The notes under the pieces are model-generated. The model was not told the DNA's origin. It saw only the letters and a program-made list of their open reading frames with translations, and made no database searches. This document shows positions 1 through 10,319 of a DNA stretch of 64,000 bases, in pieces (positions within the stretch are counted from its first letter, which is position 1; each line of letters starts with the position of its first letter). Made by a program: the position numbers and the translations under genes. The DNA lies in the NCBI RefSeq assembly GCF_020283565.1, contig NC_060061.1, forward strand, positions 3,480,010 through 3,544,009, in the 5' to 3' direction. The stretch is from Trifolium pratense (taxonomy: Eukaryota; Streptophyta; Magnoliopsida; Fabales; Fabaceae).

Positions 1-524
1 GATGCTGAGTCCAACAAAGTGGACCAGATTGACAAGGTCCCTAATTTTTTTTGTACATATTTTTCAGTTAAATTTGTTCTTAACTGTAAAAGTTTTTTAT
101 TGTGTTTAATTTTGCTATTTCATATTTTGGAGTTAGGTTTATTTGGCAATGGATTCCAAAGATAAGGTCAATATGCCTGAATTGGATGATTGGTATAAGG
201 CAATGGTAGAGCATTATAATGATACAAAAAGCATTGAGATGATCAATAGCAATCTCCTTTAGCACTTTCACAAAGCTATTGATCATCTCAATGCTTTTTG
301 TATCATTATAATGCTCTACCATTGCCTTATACCAATCATCCAATTCAGGCATATTGACCTTATCTTTGGAATCCATTGCCAAATAAACCTAACTCCAAAA
401 TATGAAATAGCAAAATTAAACACAATAAAAAACTTTTACAGTTAAGAACAAATTTAACTGAAAAATATGTACAAAAAAAATTAGGGACCTTGTCAATCTG
501 GTCCACTTTGTTGGACTCAGCATC
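1..524. repeat. Perfect 250-bp-arm inverted repeat (foldback) built from an exon of the neighbouring gene
   Basis: Bases 1-250 are the reverse complement of 275-524 with no mismatch that I could find by reading; the spacer is only 24 bases (251-274). The right arm plus spacer reads, on the minus strand, as another copy of the exon that encodes ELDDWYKA...MINSFVK in the adjacent gene. The left arm is the same segment turned round. The left arm runs to the window edge, so the repeat may be longer. A transcript would form a long hairpin able to feed small-RNA production; this is inference. Perfect arms mean a very young event or a foldback artefact of library or assembly. Confidence 0.93.
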
Positions 525-647
525 AGCACCTATATAACATAAACAAATGTAGATATTTAAAAAATTGTTTTATTTTCAACTTAATAGCAACTTAGACAAA
601 AAGTTGGCCAAAACTGAAAATAGAGTATAACTTTCCCAGAAATTAAA

Positions 648-1307
648 TCATAAATAAGTGACCCAGAAATTAACAGTACATAAAATTTTGTCAGAACATC
701 TTCCAGATTTGGTAGACTTCCCTTCACTAGCTTTAGAAGAATTCCCCTCTTCATTGTCAGCTAAAAAAGGTTGAGAAATACATATATTAGAGACAACATA
801 TTAAACCATTGAGTTTGATGTTAAACGAAACAAAGTTATCTGTTAGTTAGAGGTGAAATGCATGCAAATCATCTGTAAATGCATAGAGCAGTAAGAACAA
901 ATATAATTGTAATAAAGTAGTCCATATATAAAAAACAAATAATGGCATACCAGCAATCTCCTTTAGCATTTTCACAAAGCTATTGATCATCTCAGTACTT
1001 CGGCGGTCATCAAAACGCTCTATAAATGCTTTATACCAATCATCCAATTCAGGCTCATTGACCTTATCCTTGGAATACATTTTGTTGGACTCAGCTATAA
1101 ACATATACAAATGGTTAAACACAGTAATAAAATTCTGATAGAAAAATACCAAAAAATAAAAACAAATAATGGCATACCAGCAATCTCCTTTAGCACTTTC
1201 ACAAAGCTATTGATCATCTCAATACTTTTTGGATCCTTATAACGCTCTAACATTGCCTTATACCAATCATCCAATTCAGGCATATTGACCTTATCTTTGG
1301 AATCCAT
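648..1307 (-). CDS. Small unrecognised protein with duplicated exons (128 aa, three exons)
   Basis: Proposed coding exons on the minus strand are 1307-1178, 1094-951 and 760-648. Every junction has GT/AG sites and the phases agree (130, 144 and 113 bp; each intron falls after codon base 1). The product carries two copies of a roughly 45-residue unit: MDSKDKVNMPELDDWYKAML then about 20 residues to VLKEIA, and a second unit with the same ELDDWYKA and MINSFVK cores. It ends in a Ser/Lys-rich tail (EEGNSSKASEGKSTKS) and a TGA. Exons 1 and 2 arose by tandem exon duplication, and the 251-540 region holds a further copy. I do not recognise the family and assign no function. The start is the first ATG after the upstream acceptor; 1321 to about 2340 would be leader and intron. 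Expression is unproven. Confidence 0.5.
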
Positions 1308-1499
1308 TGCCAAACAAACCTAACTCCAAAATATGAAATAGCAAAAATTAATCAAAAATTTAACTGAAAATTTTTCCTCTCTGGAACAAATTTACTGAAA
1401 ATTAATCAAAAATTAGGAAAAATATGTTCAACAAAAATTAAGCAAAAAAATAAACCAAATCTAAAAGTTCAGAAATAATTTAGGAAAAATTAGAGAAAT

Positions 1500-2290
1500 C
1501 ACAAATTCAAAATAACATGAATACAACACTAAGAAACAAATGGATTAGAGAAAAGCGATTAAGCTTCAAACCAATTCAACTAGAAGATAACTAACAAAAA
1601 GTAGAGAAAATGGAAGATATAAGAGTGATCAAATTTAACTGAAAATTAAACAAAAATTTGGCCAAATTTTGGCAAAACTAAGTAAAAATTAACCAAAACT
1701 ACATGTTCACAACAAATTTAGGCATTATTCTAGAAAATCTGCAGTTCAGACAAGCAAAAATTAACAGAAATCACAAATTCAAAATAACGTGAATACAACA
1801 CTAAGCAAATAATGGATTAGAGAAAGGAGATTAAGCTTCAAACTGATTCAACTAGTAGAAAACTAATTAAAAAGTAGAGATAATGGAAGATGTAAGAGTG
1901 AAATCAAGCAAAAATGTTGATCATGCAAAACCTAACGGATCAAAACCTAACAGATCAAAACCTAATGGTTCAGGCCAAAATTAGACATTATTCTACAAAA
2001 CCTAACGGACGGATCAGACGAAATTAAGCAAAATGATGATCATATAAAACCTAGTTACCAGAAATTAACGATCAAATTGAATTTAAGCGAAAATTAAAGA
2101 GCATCAAATCAGATCAGAGGTAAAATCAAGCTAAATTTAACTAAACATTGCAGAAACAAATTAAAGAACAAATCATATGAATCATTTCAAATTAACCACA
2201 AATTAGTAATGTGAATCGAAGATTAAGCTTCGAACAAGTTGAATTAGAAGAGAACTAACCAGAAAAGTTGAGAAAATAGAAATCGTTAGA
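1500..2290 (-). repeat. Tandemly repeated leader/intron segment
   Basis: A stretch beginning near 1500 (CACAAATTCAAAATAACATG, then the GATTAAGCTTCAAAC motif) recurs near 1770. A third, more diverged copy of the GATTAAGCTTC core is near 2219. The period is about 270 bp, then longer. The copies lie between the TATA box near 2380 and the first coding exon of the small minus-strand gene, so its 5' leader or first intron has been duplicated. Confidence 0.65.
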
Positions 2291-2376
2291 ACGAGATCAA
2301 AAGAGGGAGCAAGAGGAATAACGGAACTCGCGAAATAGAAAGTGAAAAAATGAGTGGGAATATGAAACGAATGAGG

Positions 2377-2385
2377 TTTTATATA
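2377..2385 (-). promoter_or_regulatory. TATA box of the small minus-strand gene
   Basis: On the minus strand TATATAAAA lies about 30-40 bp ahead of a pyrimidine-rich leader (TTTCACTTTCTATTTCGCG), the usual layout of a plant core promoter. It supports a minus-strand transcript running towards 648. Confidence 0.45.
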
Positions 2386-2399
2386 CAAATGTTTGGGCT

Positions 2400-3205
2400 T
2401 GGGTTGTGATCCGAAAACCAAATTTGGCCCAAAAACCAAAGAATATGTATCACCATATCCCCTGTATTTCTTGTCTACCCCCGTTTTGCCCAAAAACCAA
2501 GTTTTTTTGCATTTGTATAAAATCTACAAAACACACTCTACAGTATTTTTTAGTTTACATTCGGCATAATTTCTGAAAATTCAATTTAAACTTTCTCCCA
2601 AAGGCAAATTTATACCTTATGAAAGAGTAGAGTAAGTGTCACCATGAAATTATTAATATTATGTAACTTTTAATTATTATTTTTATTATTATTATTGTTA
2701 TTTAAAAAAAATAGATGAACCAATTATGAATAATAAGAAATAACAAACTCAAAACAGATTAAAAAAATGAATTTGTAAAAAAATAAAAGAAAAACACAGA
2801 TACAAACGTAAAAAGCTTGGAGATTTTAGATAAATAAAAAGTTCTTTCTTTTTTATGGGATATACGTAGAAATGAAACCGTCATCATCATTGAACAGAAA
2901 ATAAAATATAATGGCAATGGTATGAATGTTTTTTTATGAGATAATACATATGAAATATCAAGTAGACCATTATAGAGATACATAATAGAATTGGACAATG
3001 AAAATTAAAAGAAAGGAAAAGAAAAAGAGTAAGAGCACAATAATAAAATAAAAATTGAAGAACTGTGTGAAGAAGAATAGGTGCGACGGATGAGTAAGTG
3101 AGTGGTGATAGACTGATAGTATTGAGTTTGAGATGGGTGTAAAGGGTTATTATTTATAGACCGAGGTGTTAAGGGTAAAGTAGTGAATTTACAATGCAAT
3201 TAATG
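2400..3205. other. Intergenic DNA without a recognisable gene
   Basis: Apart from the core promoter at its left side this stretch is AT-rich with short homopolymer runs. The open frames here lack codon structure or motifs. Nothing further could be supported. Confidence 0.5.
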
Positions 3206-3213
3206 GCCAAAAT

Positions 3214-3914
3214 TAGGGGTGATCGCGGTGCGGTTTGGTTCGGTTTTGAGCATAAAAGTCATCCTAACCGCGAGATAAAAATGCATGCGGTTCGGTTTGG
3301 TTCGGTTGATTTTTAAAAAGTCATCCAAACCAAACCAAACCAAACCAATGCGGTTTGGATCGGTTCGGTTGGTGCGGTTTAAAACATAACGATTGTACCG
3401 AACAATTTTAAGCATAAAAAAAAAATAAAAAATTGAAGTTCCAAAATAACATTGTAGTACCAACAAAAATTATTTATCCAAAATAACATTATAGTAACTT
3501 ACAATTTTAAATATATAAAAAAATTGAATTTTCAAAATAACATCACGGTACCGATTAAATTTGTTTATTTAAAATTCAATTACAACACCAAAATAAAATT
3601 TCAGTACAAAAAATAAAAACAACTTGAAGTTCGATTAATTTGGTCGACTGACTTGGTAATTGGGCATGTATATTGGAATATAAATATATTTTCTTTTACG
3701 ATATTGGAATATAAATATATAATAGTAACTTAATGCGGTTTTTGCGGTTATCCGCGGTTTTTGCGGTTTTTGCGGTTTGCGGTTTTGCGGTTTGCGGTTT
3801 AGTAAGAAAGCCATCCAAATACATCCAAACCAAATGCGGTTTTTGCGGTTTTCGGTTTGGTTTGGTTCGATTTGCGGTTTTACTTTTGAATTGGTTCGGA
3901 TACGATCACCCCTA
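3214..3914. mobile_element. Non-autonomous hAT-type element, 701 bp, with 8-bp target duplication
   Basis: The ends are a perfect 12-bp terminal inverted repeat, TAGGGGTGATCG at 3214-3225 and its complement at 3903-3914. They are flanked by an 8-bp direct repeat GCCAAAAT (3206-3213 and 3915-3922). An 8-bp target duplication with short inverted ends is the hAT signature. The subterminal regions are packed with GCGGTTT / CGGTTTGGTT repeats in both orientations, which in hAT elements often serve as transposase-binding arrays (inference here). There is no transposase frame, so it would move only with help in trans. Confidence 0.9.
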
Positions 3915-4160
3915 GCCAAAATCAATTAGTTAGTATTTCAAGCGTTTTTTTTGGGAACGGAACGGATATTTTGGAACGATGACTACGCGTGTTTTTTCGG
4001 AAATGGAAATTGAATCAGATTTCTTTTCCAATGTAGTATCATCTTTAAAACAAAATAAATCCAATATCTAGTTGCAAACTTTTTCTATTCCTTTTTTTTC
4101 AACAAATGCTTAATATTTCTTTTTATTTAAAAGAGTGATTTTTACACATTTTTAAGTTAA

Positions 4161-4212
4161 GTTTTAGATTTTCTCTCATGTAACAAAAAAAAAAAGTTTC
4201 GTTTTAGATTTT
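4161..4212. repeat. Micro-insertion with 12-bp direct repeats
   Basis: GTTTTAGATTTT at 4161-4172 is repeated at 4201-4212 around a 28-bp insert that carries a run of 11 A. Confidence 0.75.
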
Positions 4213-4419
4213 TCATTATTATTTTTGTTGTCTGGTATTGTTTTTAATTCCATCTAGTGCGCAGTTTTTTGTCTTGAGTTTCCGACTTTGTACGATGTTT
4301 ATTTTAATCTCGTCGTTGTATGGTTTGTTTTGTTCAGATTTAGAGATTTGTTTCGATACAAATTCATTGTAGTTCAATGACTTTAGCGTCGTCAATGTTG
4401 TAGATAAAGATAGGAATAG

Positions 4420-4560
4420 TTCAGGCCAGCCTACAGGCCAGCCTACAGGCTCCTGTGGCCTAACTTACATAGATTATTTTTTATTAGCCTATTTAATTAA
4501 ATAGGTCAGGCTGCATGCCCTTAAAAAAACCTTTTAGCCTACTAGGTCGGTTTATTTAAG
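4420..4560. repeat. Degenerate GC-richer repeat (AGGCCAGCCTACAGG motif)
   Basis: Two adjacent copies of CAGGCCAGCCTA are followed by GCTCCTGTGGCCTAA and TAGGTCAGGCTGCATGCC. The composition resembles terminal parts of dispersed hAT-like repeats I recall from legumes. No clean inverted end or target duplication was found, so the assignment stays open. Confidence 0.3.
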
Positions 4561-4817
4561 AAAGCATGAATAATAGTTCTATATTAAAATTTGGATTTCG
4601 ATTAAATTATAAATTTATTAATTCCTTCATTAGGCTAATTTTAATAATTTACATTAAATTTTCACATATATAAATGTATTATTATAAACTAAAATTGAAA
4701 TATGATGACATATACAATCAAATTCTCTAAAATATCATGTTAAATATCAAAAGAATATTTTTTTGAATAAACCAAAATGATATATATATGTATATATATA
4801 TACACACACCAGAAAAT

Positions 4818-5090
4818 TCAAGAAGTCTCTTCGGCACAAGGTGTATCAGAGAAGACTATAAAAATCACAAAATAGTCAAACTGAAGCCATAAAGAGGATT
4901 GCACAAAGCTCAAGCAAAGAAAAGGACAAGACCAACAACAATGGTAGTTAGAAACAAGAGTACTAATCGTCGTCTTCGACCATCTATATGAGAAAATCTT
5001 GATCTTGTTTAACGGTTGATGCAATGAATTCGTTAAGCCTCCAAACAATCTATTGTTTCTTTTATTCCACACAACTCAAACGCAAATCAG
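4818..5090 (-). pseudogene. LINE relic (end of reverse-transcriptase polyprotein)
   Basis: The minus-strand frame contains the segment WNKRNNRLFGGLTNSLHQPL followed by KIKIFSYRWSK, which resembles the stretch after the zinc-binding (zf-RVT) domain near the end of plant non-LTR retrotransposon ORF2. The fragment is short and stops interrupt the flanking sequence. It is an old, immobile remnant. Confidence 0.5.
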
Positions 5091-5814
5091 CCAAATGAGT
5101 TAGATAAAGGACTGACGTTATCAGATATAGTTTGAGAACATTAGTTTATTAGTTCATAAGTATATTTAAAAATAAGCCTATGAAATATGTTTTTAAACAG
5201 GCTAACAGTTTTCAAAATGCCAGGCTAATGCGGGCCCGATTCGTAGATTTTGAAGGCCCCGGACAATTTTATAATAAAAAATGATTTTTTTTAGTACATA
5301 AAAATGTCATATTCCGCATTTTTTTTTATAAAAGAACATCATTTATTTAAATTGTAAATAATATTATCAACACAAAAAATTGTTATTTATCTATATAAAT
5401 TACTTAAAAAAATGTCATATTCCGCAACATTCAAATTGAACCTATAAATAAAAAATAAAGAGATAATTAATAATAAATACAACAAATAAAATAAAAAAAT
5501 TGATAGTGTTTTTTTTAATGAAAATACAATTTTATTTTAATTCTTTATTTTCAAAGATTTTTTTCATGAAAATAAAAAAATGTAGTTTGTTAAAGGGATT
5601 AATTTTTTAAATAAAGTAGTAAAGTTATTTATGTGTTATAAAGTGATTTTATTACGAGTAATAATTTTTATATCATTTTGTAAAAGGGATTAAATTAATT
5701 TTAAAATAGTTTGATTTATAATTTAATTTTTATTATAAATTATTTAGCTGTATTAATTAATTAAATAAAATAAAACAAAATAAAACAATCACTTAAATAG
5801 CAGTAAAAAAAACA

Positions 5815-5905
5815 ACCAAAACCGCCCACAGTGAGTTTCGAACCCACTACCCCTTCCTCTTCATAGTTCAGGTCTTGAACGCTCGCCAACAGACACCAGC
5901 GTTTT
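5815..5905 (-). repeat. tRNA-like (possible SINE) fragment
   Basis: On the minus strand GGTTCGAAACTC (5832-5843) matches a polymerase III B box, preceded by GGCGAGCGTTCAAGACC. A convincing A box, poly(A) tail and target duplication were not found. It could be a SINE head or a chance match in old repeat DNA. Confidence 0.25.
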
Positions 5906-6450
5906 GTGTAAATTTACTTCCAAAGAACTATTTGCACCCATCACTGACAATATTGGTCAAATTTTGATGGCTCTTGCTACCTATTTTAATGGCACTAGCC
6001 AAAGAACTAAAAATGGAAATAAAAGTAAAGTTGTGCTTTAGAAATGCAAATTTTACTATTTTTAATTTCTTAACCAACATGACCTTTTTAAAATGATAAG
6101 TTCCCACACTTGTGAGTAATACTAGCTACATGAGTATGAGTATGTTTATGTGATTTTTTTATTTTTTTTGTTAGAGCTATGATATGTGATTTTATTTGTC
6201 CAAACTATAAATAAATATAAAAAAATGCTAACGAGTGTCTCCGAAGATCGGATACTCTTTAAACTTTAAGTAGTAAGTTTTTCTAAAATCAACGATTAAA
6301 AATTATAGTGTTTGATTTTTTGAATAAAATATTATTTTAATAGATACTTAAAGAATCTTTTTAACTACACAAATTCATTCAACATAGCTTGAAGGAAATT
6401 TTGGACACCTGTCATCACCACATCAAGCTAGAGCAAAATAAAAAATAAAG
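5906..6450. other. Intergenic, no gene seen
   Basis: AT-rich sequence with no coding signal beyond short chance frames. It holds the micro-insertion listed at 6147-6193. Confidence 0.5.
6147..6193. repeat. Micro-insertion with 11-bp direct repeats
   Basis: TATGTGATTTT at 6147-6157 recurs at 6183-6193 around a 25-bp insert containing a T run (TTTATTTTTTTTGTTAG and more). Confidence 0.65.
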
Positions 6451-6933
6451 TTGCAAAAATTTTTACTTCTTATTATTATATCAATCATTTTGAATTTTGA
6501 ATTGGCCAATCACATACTTTTGTGGTTGTTCTTTGCTCTACTGGGCCATATTCAATTTCTTCATTATCAGCCCAACACAACAACAAGTCCAAATCCAAAT
6601 CCAAACAGCAAACAAAAATTTCAAAAGCAACCAGCCGGCGTGTTGTCGTTCTCAACTTTCTTCATTTGGGAAACAGGAAACTGCTTCATCTCAAAAACCA
6701 TGCAAGCTGCTCTCTCTCTCTCTAATCACTATATAGAAAAATCATTTTTGCATTGTTGTACAAAAGTGTCTAAAGTTAATACTAATTTGTTCGGTGGAAA
6801 AGTGAAGCCATTTAATAGTATATACTCCTATTATGAAATTAATACCCGATTGTGGGAGATTGATTAAGGTGTTGTGCAAATCGCGAAAATCCTTAGGTAA
6901 TTTCAGTTTCGTTTGTTTTCCAAAGATTAGCAG

Positions 6934-6984
6934 AAGTAAAATTTCCGTTTTTTTTTTTTTTTGACAAAGTAAAATTTCCGTTTT
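6934..6984. repeat. Micro-insertion with about 18-bp direct repeats
   Basis: AAGTAAAATTTCCGTTTT at 6934-6951 recurs at 6967-6984. The sequence between is a T run followed by GACA. Confidence 0.8.
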
Positions 6985-7936
6985 GGTTTGCTTCAGTTTC
7001 GTTTTTTCTTTTAGTTCACTTTCACAATCAAATCGCAAAAACCATTGTGTTATTAGTAGATTTCTAATTTTCAATGGAATTGATCTATTGTTTGAGTGAT
7101 CACTTATAGTTTGATACTTTTACTTACTTTAGTTTGATTTAGATAGAAAGAATCAACGTCATCCTTTGAATTCCTTACTTTGATGAGAGTTGGTGAGGTA
7201 CATAGCTTTCATTGTATTTGAAAACTCTCATTTGATTGTGAAAGTGAGCACTCAAAGTGTTTGAGGAAATGTCTCAATGTGAAAAACATGATAGCTTTGT
7301 GGTCTTATTTTTTTGTGCTTTTCTATGCCATCATTTTTATGCAATTAGTGAAAGAATTAGGGAAAATAGATAATTTGTTAGCTTTTACATCACCAACTTT
7401 CAGGTATTTATAAAAATGGTGTCTTCTTCATCATATTTTTTAAAATGATTTATTTAAATTTTTGCAAAAACTCTATGAAATCAAGTGTAATACTCTATTT
7501 GCACTTTGGAGGCCAAAAGATTTGTAGACTATTTGGCTATTTTGGTCTTCTAAATGAAGTTTTCATGCCTCATAATTGTTATATTTGGTAAGGTTATCTA
7601 CACTGTCTTAAACACAAGTTATATGGTGCTTCTATGTGTTGTTTTAATTTAAAGTTTTAATTTTCCAGTTCAATGTGTTACATGTGAAGTTTTATAGTTC
7701 ACTTTGATATTCACATGAATCATAAACAAGTTAATTATAGATATCTCCAAAAGTGGTTATATATAGAATTTGTATGTAAGTTCCAAGTCTCTAGCCTTTT
7801 GAAGACATTAGAGTGCAAAATCAATGTCATTTCCGTTACTGAAGAGGATTTCAAATTTTTGCAGGTTCATGTGATGCTGTTAGTTACAAGAAAAAGTAAT
7901 AAGTAAGGAATCTACTATTTTTCCTCTTTGAAAGAT

Positions 7937-7976
7937 AAAGTTTAGAATACATTTTTTTTTAATAGAGAAAGTTTAG
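7937..7976. repeat. Micro-insertion with 9-bp direct repeats
   Basis: AAAGTTTAG at 7937-7945 recurs at 7968-7976 around a 22-bp insert carrying nine T. The repeat is short, so this is one of the weaker members of the set. Confidence 0.45.
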
Positions 7977-8149
7977 TATAAACTTTCTTAGCTATCATTT
8001 GTAGAAAGAATTATTAAATTAGAATACATGTTCTTATTAGTAAAAATTTATATCTCTAAAAGTACGGGGAGCGTCCGGAAGGGTCATTTTACTTATTTAT
8101 GATGTTTATGTATATATGCAACCACTTGCCGAAATTTATGGATGATATA

Positions 8150-8575
8150 TAAATAAATCATATAAGTAGTCCGTTCCTCTATTTCGTGTCATTTCATTGT
8201 ATAGTTAATGGTTAAAAATTTTGTCACTCTTTATTGTTCAATACTTATAGCACGTGCGAGAGACTATAATATAGATTATTGATATTACATATAAATAAAT
8301 CATATAAATAATTTGTTCTCTATTCCATGTCATTTCTTAGCTATCGGTGTAAAATTTGTACTACACAGATTATTTAGTTGGTCAGTTATTTCGTATATTT
8401 TTTTATTGTTATTAACATGTTTCAAATTAGGAAGAAAAAAAATATGCATTAGTTAAATGAATGTTTTCTTCTTTGTTTGTGACCAAGTAATTTGTTCCTC
8501 TATTCCATTTCATTCATTGTATTGTTAAAAAATTTCTTCTCTTTATTATTCAATTTTTATAACGAGAAGCTATAT
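8150..8575. repeat. Degenerate tandem repeat inside Helitron-like DNA
   Basis: The block AATAAATCATATAA, then TTGTTCCTCTATTCC, then a TTTATTATTCAAT stretch appears about three times with growing divergence. The AATCATATAAATAAA motif returns immediately before the Helitron end at 9357. This suggests these repeats belong to the same element. Confidence 0.5.
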
Positions 8576-8734
8576 ATATATATATGTAATTTGAGACCTC
8601 TCTTTGTAGCACGTTATATTTTGTTTTGTTTTGTTTCACAAGAATATTGTGATAGATAAATGGGGTAGTTAACACTTAACATGAGGCATGTTCTTACATA
8701 ACTTGAGGAATTATGTGTGTTAACAAAAGATTAA

Positions 8735-9100
8735 GGAAACACATGGAGGGTTCGGTGAGGCTGTACGATTTTATGTAGCTATTATTATATACGGGAGGAT
8801 GTACGATTTTGACTTTTGAATCTTATTTTGATTTTTTTATATCTCTAAAAAACTAGCTCGGTAAGGCCGTACGATTTTATGTAGCCTTTATTATAGATAT
8901 AGGAGGATGTACGATTTTTTTGACTTTTGAATCTTATATTGGTTTTTTTTTATATCTCTAAAATTCAAAATTTTATATCTCTAAAAAACACACGGGGGGC
9001 TCGACAAGGCTGTAAGATTTTATGTAGCCTTTAATCCCTTTATTATACACACGGGAGGCTGTTCGATTTTGACTTTTGAATCTTATTTTGAGGCTTTTTT
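8735..9100. repeat. Three tandem copies of a roughly 110-130-bp unit
   Basis: Each unit contains, in order, a GGCTGTACGATTTTATGTAG-like block, CGGGAGGATGTACGATTTT, TTGACTTTTGAATCTTAT and TTATATCTCTAAA. The units start near 8745, 8869 and 8993. Internal tandem repeats of this kind are common in non-autonomous Helitrons; the link to the 3' end at 9382 is inference from position. Confidence 0.7.
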
Positions 9101-9356
9101 ATCAAGTGATTTTTAATTTTCTACTTTAACTTTTTGTTAATAGGTTCATTGTATTTTCTACATTACTCTACGATTTTCTTTTGAAGTTAGTTGTGTATCT
9201 TGAATAATGTTCGATGTTATTTTTATGTTTCTAATGTAAGAACATTTTTTGTATTATATTTTACTTAAGATATGATTGTATTATGTCAACTAATATTTAT
9301 CTAACTATTTTATTAAAGTACATTATATAAAATTGAATCATATAAATAAATTATTC

Positions 9357-9385
9357 CCCGTGCGTTGCACGGGTTCTCCGACTAG
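9357..9385 (+). mobile_element. Helitron 3' terminus (hairpin plus CTAG)
   Basis: The stem CCCGTGC / GCACGGG (9357-9363 and 9367-9373, loop GTT) is followed 8 bases later by CTAG (9382-9385), and the next base is T. A GC-rich hairpin a few bases before CTRR, inserted between A and T, defines Helitron 3' ends. The 5' end is uncertain; an A-TCTCTAAAA site at about 8051 is one candidate. Confidence 0.8.
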
Positions 9386-9774
9386 TACTCCACAAACATT
9401 CATCAGCAAGATCCTAAATAAACGGTAGATTAGTGGGATTACCTTACCTTTGTGAATGGAAGCAGGCAATGAAGGATCGTGAAAAAAAAAAAAAAACCTT
9501 TTCTTCAATATATAGACATTAATTAATCTATATAATTCTTGCATGATCAAACATGAAACCCTGATTTTGTTGACCAATAAAAATATGTCATATTATCCAC
9601 TCATATTTATTTAATGTATGGTACTAATTATTAGTATTATTAAAAAAAAATTGTTAATATTTATTTTTATTTTTTTGTTCATTTTTTTTGTTCAAAATAG
9701 TTAATGTTTTTACTAATAATCTTTTGTCCAATCTTTATGTATACAGGGAGTTGAACGATTGTCAGAACTATTTA

Positions 9775-10310
9775 CTGATGATTTTGGTACGTAAATCTAT
9801 CGTCACGTTTTTATCAGTGATAATTTATCCCGTATATGATAGTTAAAATTTATATGTTAGTCGGAATTTATACCGTGTAAAATAGTTTTTTTGAAATTTT
9901 TATTAGTAAGAACTTGTGTTACATATTATAATTATTTTGAATTTTTTATCAATAATAATTTATCTTGTATATGATAGTTAAAATTTAAATATCAGTTAAA
10001 ATTTATCTCGTGTAAAATATATTTTTTTAAATTTTTATTTGTTAGAACTTATCTCACGTACGTCAATGAAAACTTATCCATATAAAATATTGATTTTAAA
10101 ATTTTTATAATTTAGAACTTGTTTCGCGGCGTATGATAATTATTTTGAAACTGATTTGGTTAAAACTTATTCTGTATAAGATAGTTTTTTTAAAAAAAAA
10201 ATGTTAGTGGTTAGATTTGTCTCAGCTATGATAATTGTTTAAAATAGTTTTTTTTTTTTTTTTTGAAATTTTTATAAGTTGAAACTTGTCTCATGTATGA
10301 ATCGTATGAT
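9775..10310. repeat. Degenerate tandem repeats of about 105-115 bp
   Basis: The run repeats AATTTATCTCGTGTAAAATA, then TTTTT-AAATTTTTAT, then TTAGAACTTGTCTC, then ATGATAATTATTTTGAA about four or five times with many substitutions. One unit of the same family appears at about 25655-25745 in the second Helitron-like region, so the array is a dispersed family. Confidence 0.6.
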
Positions 10311-10319
10311 CATTAATTT

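Larger units (their letters stand above)
6451..8040. other. Long stretch without a recognisable gene
   Basis: A 138-codon frame starts at 6451 on the plus strand, but its composition is AT-driven and it matches nothing I know. A CT-rich patch (CTCTCTCTCTCTAATC near 6710) resembles a plant 5' leader, so an untranslated exon or non-coding transcript is possible. Two micro-insertions lie inside (6934 and 7937). Confidence 0.35.

Noticed and set aside
3635..3925. Frames of 60-96 codons on both strands within the hAT-type element
   Set aside because: They are translations of the GCGGTTT array and carry no transposase features.
5815..5905. Possible functional tRNA gene
   Set aside because: Only a B-box-like motif is present; acceptor stem and cloverleaf cannot be formed.
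6451..6867. 138-codon plus-strand frame with a hydrophobic N-terminus
   Set aside because: Composition-driven, no homology or splice context recognised; an untranslated leader or chance frame is as likely.
8735..9100. Regular spaced repeats that might suggest a CRISPR-like array
   Set aside because: Plant DNA, unit length above 100 bp, no conserved short repeat with unique spacers; it is transposon-internal tandem repetition.
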